Origin: CAVQTK01 sp963716455
Lineage (GTDB): Bacteria; Pseudomonadota; Gammaproteobacteria; Coxiellales; Coxiellaceae
NCBI GenBank assembly: GCA_963716455.1
Contig: CAVQTK010000017.1
Coordinates: 55,371-119,370 of the forward strand
Reading direction: 5' to 3'
DNA: 64,000 bases
Below the pieces are notes generated by a model. It did not search any database and was not told the origin of the DNA. It saw only the letters and a list, made by a program, of their open reading frames with translations. The position numbers and the translations under genes are program-made. Shown piece by piece: positions 56,547-64,000 of the stretch; position 1 is the first letter of the stretch; the number at the start of each line of letters is the position of its first letter.

Positions 56547-56676
56547 TTTTCGAAACTCGCTGCTGGTAGCAAAGTGCAAGGCGCATCGGAGCGCAAAACC
56601 GGAGCATACACGCCAGTATGTGAGGATTTGAGCAACGCAGCAATTTGCATCAGCAGTAGAATTTCGAAAGAATCTA
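56547..56676. repeat. Palindrome-ended repeat R1, copy 3 (left end shortened)
   Basis: The core matches the other three copies, but the left end starts only at TTTCGAAACTC and the right end reads TTTCGAAAGAATCTA, missing a few bases. It lies 21 bases upstream of the ATG at 56698, so it sits in the promoter or leader region of that gene and may affect it. Confidence 0.85.
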
Positions 56677-56697
56677 ATAAATACAAGGAGAAAAACA

Positions 56698-57915
56698 ATG
56701 AAAGTTTTACTAGTTTGTCACAGTGCAGGAGATTCAGCACTCATCACTCAAACGGCACATAAATTAGCTGCAGAATCCAAAGCAACAACTATAAATTTAT
56801 TAGTTGTAGGAAAAGCCGCCAAAAGTAAAATAGACAGTGAAAAATTTTCACCCAAAATTAACGTCATTTCTCTGGAATCTATTTTGAATACACCTTTTGC
56901 GACTTTTGAGAATACGACATTGAATACTGAAGAACTTTTACTCTTACAAGAATACTTAAAAAAATTAGCTGTTACTCATGCATTAATTGGAACACCTTCA
57001 TTAAATAATGCCGCAGTTCCCTATCAGATCGCAGAACTTTTATCTCAAGAAATTCAGGCAGGATTCATTTATGATGATTATTTATTTACAGAAGCTAAAC
57101 ACGTCAAGAGAGGAAAAATACAGGAAAAAGGTTGGCCTGAATGCTATCAATGGTTATTGCCACTTTCTGCAGCAGCGGCAGAAGTTAAAGAATTAAATCC
57201 TAAATTAAAAACAGAAGTAGTCGGTCATTTAGCTTTCGTAGCAGCAGTTAAGGCATCTGAAAGCAAAATGGAATTCACCCCCTTGCATAAAACTTTACAA
57301 AACGAGGGGAAAAATAAATTGATATTTATTTCTGGCGGAAAATCGGTTATTGAGGATTTACAACTCTTAACCTCAATTACGACTATTTTCCAACAAAATG
57401 AATTTAATGAAATTGATGTACGTATTGGGTTACATCCCGGCTTAGATGACGTTAATACCTATTTAAGTAAAATGCTTTTACATTTAATCCGCAATCCGGT
57501 TAAAAATAGCATTCAATTTATTATTGATTCATCCATGCAAAAACGCATTCAATTAGAGCAGATTAAGCAAACTGTTATGGCTGATCTTAATGAACCGGAA
57601 AAAGAAGGATCTATAACAAAAGAACTGAGTACTTTTCTTCGTATAGTTGATATTCGTGGAGATCAAGCTGCCGCAGTCGCCGATGGGGTTATGTGTTTCG
57701 TTCCGGCTACTTTAGTTAGCCAAGCTGTAGTACAAGGCAAGCCTGCCGCCTGTTATCAAGGTAAACCTTACCTACCGGCAGATAAGTTATTAGTAGGTCC
57801 TACTAATTTTGGAAGATTTTTTAAACTCGTTTCTGAAGCCAAAACCGCCACTCCTTTAAGCGGTGAGGAATTTAAATTGCATCCTGTGGAGGCCATTGTT
57901 GCTAAGTTTAAATAA
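56698..57915 (+). CDS. Unrecognised protein, possible GT-B-like fold
   Basis: A clear AAGGAG ribosome-binding site precedes the ATG. The 405-residue protein is soluble, with no signal peptide. The start MKVLLVCHSAGDSALITQTA and a later IFISGGKSVIEDLQLL, followed by a C-terminal ADGVMCFVPATLVSQAVVQ block, look like the two Rossmann halves of a GT-B glycosyltransferase or epimerase. No specific family was recognised. Alternatives are another nucleotide-binding fold. It stands alone, between divergent accA and convergent fadD, with repeats R1 upstream and R2 downstream. The gene looks intact. Confidence 0.75.
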   Translation: MKVLLVCHSAGDSALITQTAHKLAAESKATTINLLVVGKAAKSKIDSEKFSPKINVISLESILNTPFATFENTTLNTEELLLLQEYLKKLAVTHALIGTPSLNNAAVPYQIAELLSQEIQAGFIYDDYLFTEAKHVKRGKIQEKGWPECYQWLLPLSAAAAEVKELNPKLKTEVVGHLAFVAAVKASESKMEFTPLHKTLQNEGKNKLIFISGGKSVIEDLQLLTSITTIFQQNEFNEIDVRIGLHPGLDDVNTYLSKMLLHLIRNPVKNSIQFIIDSSMQKRIQLEQIKQTVMADLNEPEKEGSITKELSTFLRIVDIRGDQAAAVADGVMCFVPATLVSQAVVQGKPAACYQGKPYLPADKLLVGPTNFGRFFKLVSEAKTATPLSGEEFKLHPVEAIVAKFK

Positions 57916-57918
57916 TAG

Positions 57919-58006
57919 GTAAACATTCACGAGGTTTAATTTGCCAACGCAGAAAGCTCAATCTGGAGCAAAAGGGGGCTTTCCCTTCTACCCCGTGAAC
58001 AATTAC
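57919..58006. repeat. Repeat R2, copy 2
   Basis: This 88-bp copy starts GTAAACATTCACGAGGTTTAA and ends CCCCGTGAACAATTAC. Its centre holds GAAAGC...GCTTTC (57952-57983), a hairpin that could end transcription of both convergent neighbours. Compared with copy 1 the inner 20 bases are inverted. Confidence 0.7.
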
Positions 58007-58014
58007 AATAATAA

Positions 58015-59655
58015 TTAGTATTTACTTACTAAATTTTTAGATATTGCTGACTGAAACTCAATTTGTTTGGGAATTTTGTAGAGGGCTAATTGATGGCGAC
58101 AAAAATCTATAATGGTGTCACTAGTTAATTTAGGATCCGCTTTTACTACTATAGCTTTAACCATTTCACCCGTCGCCTCACTGGGAATACCTATCACCAG
58201 CACTTCTGCCACACCAGGAAGGCTCGCAATTACTTCCTCTACTTCTCGTGGGCATACATTAAATCCTGAAACCACAATAATTTCCTTTTTTCGTGCCACA
58301 AAGTATATAAACCCTTGCGCATCCATTCTTACTAAATCGCCGGTGTGCAACCATCCTTGCTGATCTAAAACCTCTGCAGTTTGCTGAGGATTCTGCCAAT
58401 AGCCGCACATAACTTGCGGACCTTTTACCCATAGCTCCCCAACATGGTCGATAGCTACCTCTTCACCTTGTCCATTGCAAATTTTTATTTCGGTATCAGG
58501 CACAGGCAAACCGATACTGCCATTAAAAACCGTTGCTGTCAGTGGATTAATGCACACTATTGGGCTAGCTTCAGTAAGACCATAACCTTCTGTAACTACA
58601 CAATCCGTTATCTTTTGCCATTGTTGCGCAATCTTCTCCTGCGTAGCCATACCACCAGCAACCGTTAATTTTAAAGACTGAAAATTTAGATCTTTAAAAG
58701 AGGGGTGTTTCAATAAGTGTAAAAACAATGTATTTATCCCCACCAATATGCTTACTGAATTTTTTCGCCAGGTAGAAATTAAACTGTTTATGTCTCGAGG
58801 ATCCGTTATTAACACACAGTGGGCGCCACAGGCCACTGATACAAAACTCACTTGCAAAGAAAAAATATGGTAAAGAGGCAGTGGAATTAAAATTACCTCT
58901 TGGCCTATTTTTATGCTATCTCGCATCCACGTCAAACATTGAATAGTGTTAGCTAAAATATTGCGATGGGAAAGTATGACTCCTTTAGGTTGCCCAGTGG
59001 CGCCACTCGTATATTGTAACAAAGCTATAGTTTCTAAAGAAACTGGCGGTTCGCTATAAGAAAGATTTTCGCCAATTTTTATCGCTTTTTTTAAACAATG
59101 AAGCTTTTCTATTTTTACTGAAATGGTGAAAAGTTGTCGAAATTTCAATTTTTCAAACCAATTAAACAATAGGCTTTTAACACCGCTCATTAAATCACCT
59201 ATCTGGGTGACCATAATATATTGGATAGGAATATCTGGTAACACTTCTCGCAATACATCCACCAAACGATCCCAAATAATAATTGCTTTCACTTTCGCAT
59301 CAGCTAACTGTAACTTTAATTCACGCGGTTGGTACCTAGGATTGATATTCACCACTATTAGCCCAGAACGCAAAATGGCATACAACGCCACAGGATATTG
59401 CAATAAATTGGGCATCATTATGGCTACTCGTTCACCAGGGACCAAATTCCATGTGTGTTGAAAATAGGCGGCTAAATAACAACTCAAGTGATTTAACTGT
59501 TGATAAGATAACTGTGTACCAAAATTAGAAAAAGCGGTTTTCTCAGCATAAATTGCACAATATTCATTAAACGCCGCTAAAAGCGAAGGGTATTGATCCA
59601 CATCAATCGTTTCAGGGACTCCTAAAGGATAACTAGAGAACCAGATCTTTTCCAT
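58015..59655 (-). CDS. fadD: Long-chain acyl-CoA synthetase, FadD-like, shortened C-terminus
   Basis: FadD activates fatty acids to acyl-CoA, using ATP, at the membrane. Motifs of the ANL superfamily are present: LLQYTSGATGQPKGVILSH (P-loop-like), VTEGYGLTEASPIV, GWLHTGDLVRMDAQGF and the hinge-region KKEIIVVSGFNVCPREVE. The protein has 546 residues and stops at SKNLVSKY, where the family normally continues for about 10-15 residues past the catalytic Lys (xGKxLRR). The last Lys may still stand for that residue. The stop lies next to repeat R2, so the end may have been altered. It is downstream of fadE on the same strand, with R1 copy 4 between. Confidence 0.9.
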   Translation of the reverse strand: MEKIWFSSYPLGVPETIDVDQYPSLLAAFNEYCAIYAEKTAFSNFGTQLSYQQLNHLSCYLAAYFQHTWNLVPGERVAIMMPNLLQYPVALYAILRSGLIVVNINPRYQPRELKLQLADAKVKAIIIWDRLVDVLREVLPDIPIQYIMVTQIGDLMSGVKSLLFNWFEKLKFRQLFTISVKIEKLHCLKKAIKIGENLSYSEPPVSLETIALLQYTSGATGQPKGVILSHRNILANTIQCLTWMRDSIKIGQEVILIPLPLYHIFSLQVSFVSVACGAHCVLITDPRDINSLISTWRKNSVSILVGINTLFLHLLKHPSFKDLNFQSLKLTVAGGMATQEKIAQQWQKITDCVVTEGYGLTEASPIVCINPLTATVFNGSIGLPVPDTEIKICNGQGEEVAIDHVGELWVKGPQVMCGYWQNPQQTAEVLDQQGWLHTGDLVRMDAQGFIYFVARKKEIIVVSGFNVCPREVEEVIASLPGVAEVLVIGIPSEATGEMVKAIVVKADPKLTSDTIIDFCRHQLALYKIPKQIEFQSAISKNLVSKY

Positions 59656-59675
59656 AATTTATTCTCAACTTTGAA

Positions 59676-59814
59676 TAGACTTCTTTCGAAACTCGCCGCT
59701 GGTAGCAAAGTGCAAGGCGCATCGGAGCGCAAAACCGGAGCATACACGCAAGTATGTGAGATGAGCACCGAGCAACGAAATTTGCATCAGCAGTAGAGTT
59801 TCGAAAGAAGTCTA
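59676..59814. repeat. Palindrome-ended repeat R1, copy 4
   Basis: This 139-bp copy has complete ends, TAGACTTCTTTCGAAACTC and GAGTTTCGAAAGAAGTCTA, a perfect 19-bp inverted repeat. It lies between fadE and fadD, 20 bases upstream of the fadD ATG, and could form a hairpin in a shared transcript. An open frame through it (59633-59905) is not counted as a gene. Confidence 0.88.
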
Positions 59815-59879
59815 ATGTTAATTGACTCTGAAGCTTGGAGCGACTATCTGTTGCCAATTCTAAGATAAGCCGTACTAAA

Positions 59880-62275
59880 TTATTTGGATAGATTTTCGAA
59901 ATCATCCACTTGAAGCCATTGCATTTTTATTTTTTCCACTGCCAGAACTTGGGCCCCTTGCTCTGGCGAAAGAATATTGGCGGCTACTGCAGCAGCCGCT
60001 AATTCTGCTATATCTTTTCCGCGAATCTGGCGCTTATATTCTGCATGATGAATTTTTTCCAACAAAGGCTCTATGGCAATGACTTGTTTTAAAAGATTCT
60101 CTAAATTACTCAAAGGATGGGAAGAATCCTTAGAAAAATAAACCCCATCCGCCAAGCGTTGGCGTATCCACCAGGTCGTGTTAATAACTGGGCAACTTCA
60201 GAAGTCAAACGATCACCGGGCGGTTGCCAACGCTTTCTCCTTAAAAACAAGAAGCATCGCAAAGCTGCGGCAGTCAAATTCGAAAATGAATTTGATAATA
60301 AACCATCCAGTTGTCGATAGAAGAGAAATAATAATTCTTCACAACACCATTGTACAACTCTTAATTCTTCCTCTGAGGAATTCAGGGTATTCGACTGTGA
60401 GTATTTTAGAACAGCACTATAAATATATAAATAACTCCACAAATCACCTATCCGTGCAGAAAGTTTTTCATTTCGCTTTAAGTCGCTGCCTTGTGTTATT
60501 AACACGAGATCAATTATATAGGCTAATGTTGCACTACACCGTGTTAATTGCTGAAAATAATCACCTTTGGCTCTCATTCCTAGAATAAATGTACGTACCT
60601 TATTACTTATTAGGTAGCCGCCATGAGAAAATAAAGCTCGATCAAATTCCTTTAGACCTTGGTTTTTATCTGGATTTAAAGTTGCAGTTATTTCCCGCAA
60701 CAAAAAAGGATGGCAACGCAGAATACCTTGTCCAAAAATAATTAACGAGCGAGTTAAAATGTTAGCGCCTTCTACAGTAATAGCAATGGGTGATTCAATA
60801 TGCAATTGTGCCAAATAATTGTGTGGCCCAAGGCAAATCCCTTTCCCTCCGTGAATATCCATTGCAGCTTGGACTACCTGGCGAGACTTTTCTGTAGTGT
60901 GATACTTACTGATGGCAGCAGCTGTAGTTGAGTGAATACCTTGATTTAATTGCATTAGACTAAACCAACGCAGTGCAGTAATCCAATAAGTGGAACCCAT
61001 AATAAGCGTCAGAGCTTCTTGAACACCACCAAAATTAGCTATGGTGGTATGAAATTGGTGACGTATTCGAGTATAAAAACCACTGCTTAAAGCGACACGT
61101 TTAGCATTACCAACAGCAATTGACGGCAAAGAAATACTTCGTCCTGCAGCTAAAGTTTCCATCAGCATGGGCCATCCTCGTCCTGCTTGTTCAACACCTC
61201 CAATTATCGAATCTAATGGAACCAAAACATTTTTTCCTGCGATGGGACCATTGGGAAAAGCACAATTGAGTGGATTATGGTGACGACCAATTTCTATTCC
61301 AGGCGTATTAACTGGAATTAAAGCACAAGTAATACCAAGATAGTCTTGCTTCCCTAATAAAAGTTCTGGGTCATATAATTTAAAGGCTAATCCAATTAAA
61401 GTCGCAACAGGAGCTAAAGTAATGTAGCGTTTGTTCCAATTTAAACAAATCCCTAATTGCTCTTTATTGTTAATTTGATAATAACCAATTATTCCAAAAT
61501 CAATCATGGATCCCGCATCAGAACCTGCGACCGTACTGGTTAAAGCGAAACAAGGAATTTCTGCACCACTGGCTAAGCGAGGAAGATAATAGTTTTTTTG
61601 CTCTTCAGTTCCATAACCTAACAGCAATTCAGCAGGTCCTAAAGAATTGGGGACACTGACAATAGTCGCTACGGCAGAATTGACGCTAGCCAATTTCATC
61701 ACTACTTCAGCATGAGCATAGGCAGAAAAACCTTTACCACCAAACTGAGGAGGAATGATTAATCCGAAATATCCCGCATGACGTAAATGCATCCAAATAT
61801 CTTCAGGAATTTGCAGATCACGACTAATCTTCCAAGTGTCAATCCTATTGCAAAGTACTTCCACAGGCCCATTGAGAAATGCTTGTTCCGACGAAGATAA
61901 TTCTGGTGGTTGGAAATTTTGCCACTGTAACCAATCTGGCATGCCACTTATCAGTTGCGCTTCCCAACCCGCATTACCTGCAAATACTACAGCTTGTTCA
62001 GTCGGTGAGAGAGCGGGCATACGTCGAGTAAAAAGTTTAATAATATGGCGAGTAAGTAAAAGACGGCGTAAAGGATAGATATTGAGAATTAATGCGATAC
62101 TGATCCAAAATAACCAAATTATCACTAAAACTGACCAGCCAGGGAAAATTAACACAGAGAGTAAAAACAATAATAGAGTGATGGCGATTGTGCACACAGG
62201 TAGGGAAGCACGCTGGTAACTTAAGATCAGCGTGTTAGCTAGTAAAAGAACTATCCATGTTAGACCAATAATCAA
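59880..62275 (-). CDS. fadE: Acyl-CoA dehydrogenase FadE, frameshifted near its C-terminus
   Basis: FadE carries out the first step of beta-oxidation. The N-terminus has two hydrophobic segments. The core carries IPCFALTSTVAGSDAG, the LGLAFKLYDP segment, GRSISLPSIAVGNAK and the signature VEGANILTRSLIIFGQG, all as in E. coli FadE (814 residues). The first frame (60110-62275, 721 residues) ends early. The C-terminal tail continues in another frame (59880-60155) with RLADGVYFSKD and ends VDDFENLSK, as FadE does. One base is missing near 60155-60165. The start is a TTG overlapping the stop of the amidohydrolase gene (TTGA), so the two are coupled. Confidence 0.87.
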
Positions 62276-63480
62276 GGTAATAGCTCACCCGTGGAAAAAA
62301 CGTTCATTTTTGGCCTATTTGAAGCTTGTAAAACTAAATTAGCCATTATGGCAGCTCCGAAAGCCATAGCTGTTTCATCGAAATCGTAACGTGGTGAATG
62401 TAAGGAGGCACTCAGGTTTTTTTCAGTATTGCCGCTACCTAGAAAATAAAAAGCTCCTGGACGATGTTGCAAATAGTAACAAAAATCTTCTCCCCATCCT
62501 TCGGGATCAGCTTGAATATCTATTTGTTCACTTCCTAAAATTTCTTTGGCTGCTTGTGCCACTCTTTCTACTCCATAGCCAGCATTATGCACTGCATCAT
62601 AGCCCCATACATAGTTAAATTCACTGGCGTAGCCTTGTTTTTCTAAACCTTGAATAGAAAGCTGCATCAATTCATAAATTAAAGTTCTATCCTTTGCATC
62701 AAAGGTGCGTACCGTTCCAGCTAAATAAGCACGGTCAGGGATGGCATTAAACACTTCTCCAGCTTTTAATTGAGTAACACTCAACACAGCAGGATGAACA
62801 GGATTTAGGCGACGTGTAATTATAGCTTGCCACTGCGTGATAAGCTGAGCAATCGCGATAATCGGATCCAGTCCGTCTTGGGGACGGGCTGCATGACAAC
62901 CACGACCACGAATAGTTAGCTCAAATAAATCTGCTGCAGCTGTTAGTGCGCCTACTCGGGTTCGTATCTTTCCCACCTGAGTTCCAGGATCGTTATGTAA
63001 ACCGTATACTTCAGTGACTCCATTTAAAGCGCCTTGTTCTATCATGCCAAGGGCTCCCCCTGGAGGTTTTTCTTCACTGGGTTGAAATAAAAAACGTACA
63101 TTGACTGGCAAAGGCTGTGGGTGCTCAGCTAACAAACGTGCAGCAGTTAAAGCTATGGCCATATGACCATCGTGTCCACATAAGTGTGCAATACCTATAT
63201 TTTGTGAGACAAAGTCGTGAGTATTTTTTTCAGTAATAGGTAACGCATCCATATCTGCACGCAATGCTATAGTCTTTGAGTTATTTTCAAATATTAAATC
63301 GGCGACGAAACCGTATCCGGACATGGGAATAATATGATAACCCAGTTCTTTCAATATATTCATGCAATAACTAGCGGTTTTTTGTTCCTGATTACTTAAC
63401 TCTGGAAACTGATGTAAATGTCGACGGTGAGCAACACTCCAAGCTTGTAACGATTGAGCTTTTCTTAGAATAACGGACAT
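62272..63480 (-). CDS. M20-family amidohydrolase (hippurate/N-acyl-amino-acid hydrolase type)
   Basis: This 402-residue metal-dependent amidohydrolase has RRHLHQFPELSNQE at the start and the metal-site motifs ALRADMDALPI, HLCGHDGHMAIAL and FQPSEEKPPGGA. It also has the dimerisation-domain segment GRGCHAARPQDGLDPI with its His, and WGEDFCYYLQ near the end. Such enzymes split N-acyl amino acids or similar amides; the exact substrate is unknown. The last residues, GELLP, are encoded by the same 14-mer (GTAATAGCTCACCC, inverse) that ends repeat R3. Upstream and divergent lies an amino-acid permease gene, which would fit amino-acid scavenging. Confidence 0.9.
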   Translation of the reverse strand: MSVILRKAQSLQAWSVAHRRHLHQFPELSNQEQKTASYCMNILKELGYHIIPMSGYGFVADLIFENNSKTIALRADMDALPITEKNTHDFVSQNIGIAHLCGHDGHMAIALTAARLLAEHPQPLPVNVRFLFQPSEEKPPGGALGMIEQGALNGVTEVYGLHNDPGTQVGKIRTRVGALTAAADLFELTIRGRGCHAARPQDGLDPIIAIAQLITQWQAIITRRLNPVHPAVLSVTQLKAGEVFNAIPDRAYLAGTVRTFDAKDRTLIYELMQLSIQGLEKQGYASEFNYVWGYDAVHNAGYGVERVAQAAKEILGSEQIDIQADPEGWGEDFCYYLQHRPGAFYFLGSGNTEKNLSASLHSPRYDFDETAMAFGAAIMANLVLQASNRPKMNVFSTGELLP

Positions 63481-63606
63481 TTTTTACCTCAAAATTGACT
63501 ACCATAATTTCACATGATAATTTTGGATTTTAGCAATAAATAGTTTGATAAAGCTAGTCACGTCTCAAGCTACAAGATGAGCTACTAAAACCTTTCCTGA
63601 GGGAAT

Positions 63607-64000
63607 ATGAACCTGAAAAAATATAAACCAACCCGTACTTTAGGCGTATTCAACCTTGTTATGATTAATGTGATTGCGATTGACAGCATACGTCATCTGC
63701 CTGTCAATGCAGCCAATGGCCCTTCTTTATTGGTATTGTATGTTATCGCTACCTGTCTGTTTTTAATTCCATGCATTTTGGTGACAGCTGAGTTAGCTAC
63801 TCATTACCCTCAAAGCGGGGGGGTTTATATATGGGTCCGCGAAGCCTTCGGGCCATCTTGGGGCTTTCTTAGCATTTGGCTACAATGGATATATAATATT
63901 TTTTGGTATCCCACCATTTTATCATTCATTGCGACTAACATTGCCTATTTAATTCATCCCTCCTGGGCGAATCAAAAAATTTTTATTCTTTCTGCAATCA
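63607..64000 (+). CDS. Amino-acid permease (APC family), 5' part
   Basis: The ATG at 63607 has a GAGGGA ribosome-binding site, and the frame stays open to the end of the window, 131 codons. The N-terminus is a run of membrane segments: TRTLGVFNLVMINVIAIDSIRH, ATCLFLIPCILVTAELAT and AFGPSWGFLSIWLQWIYNIF. The sequence TAELATHYPQSGGVYIWV is typical of APC-superfamily transporters of the GadC/glutamate-GABA exchanger type. The 3' part is missing. It is divergent from the amidohydrolase gene. Confidence 0.88.
   Translation, partial: MNLKKYKPTRTLGVFNLVMINVIAIDSIRHLPVNAANGPSLLVLYVIATCLFLIPCILVTAELATHYPQSGGVYIWVREAFGPSWGFLSIWLQWIYNIFWYPTILSFIATNIAYLIHPSWANQKIFILSAI

Noticed and set aside
2034..59814. 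CRISPR array suggested by repeated sequence
   Set aside because: Repeats are far apart, over 100 bp long and palindrome-ended; no regular spacer array or cas genes are present.

Overview
The window is AT-rich chromosomal DNA from a gammaproteobacterium. Gene families and order (a GnnA-type oxidoreductase next to lpxB, thiL-pgpA, carA-carB-greA, RtcB with archease), ankyrin-like giant proteins, eukaryote-like kinases and many short palindromic repeats suggest a host-associated member of the Legionellales (Coxiella, Rickettsiella or Legionella relatives). That placement is inference; no rRNA gene is present.

Layout. 1-1.7 kb: the 5' part of an unrecognised gene and a small YqjD/YqjE-like membrane cluster. 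2.0-2.4 kb: two repeats around a tRNA-Leu(CAA). 2.4-11.4 kb: dnaE, rnhB, a gnnA-like gene, lpxB, def, trhO, a frameshifted SDR gene and a redoxin. 11.47-18.2 kb: an insertion made of a decayed IS4-family transposase gene and two eukaryote-like kinase genes. One encodes a seven-blade integrin-like propeller, a membrane segment and a kinase; the other an MLKL-like helical N-terminus, a kinase and Sel1 repeats. Outward-facing copies of one 18-bp sequence bound this block. It splits a short repeat whose two halves remain on either side, with GGGTATTT on both flanks. 18.4-29 kb: a MATE exporter, rtcB-archease, a HldE-like nucleotidyltransferase, greA, carA-carB and the minor pilin genes pilV-pilW-pilX. 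29.3-34.6 kb: a giant ankyrin-like gene broken into five frames. 34.7-45.1 kb: slipin/NfeD, a sodium/solute symporter, enoyl-CoA hydratase, gltX-cysS, gltA, thiL-pgpA and a choline-kinase-like gene. 45.3-49.5 kb: a second, shorter and differently broken paralogue of the giant gene. 49.6-64 kb: an ABC-F ATPase, an HdeD-like protein, an AAA/DUF4143 ATPase, accA-tilS, an unrecognised protein, fadD, fadE, an M20 amidohydrolase and the start of an amino-acid permease.

Two themes run through the window. First, short dispersed repeats of at least four families lie between genes, often right at stop codons. Second, there are many single-base frameshifts, often in homopolymers, including in thiL, the symporter, the SDR gene and fadE. 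They may be real decay in a reductive genome or base-calling errors in the assembly; the sequence alone cannot tell. The kinase insertion is the most unusual part of the window.
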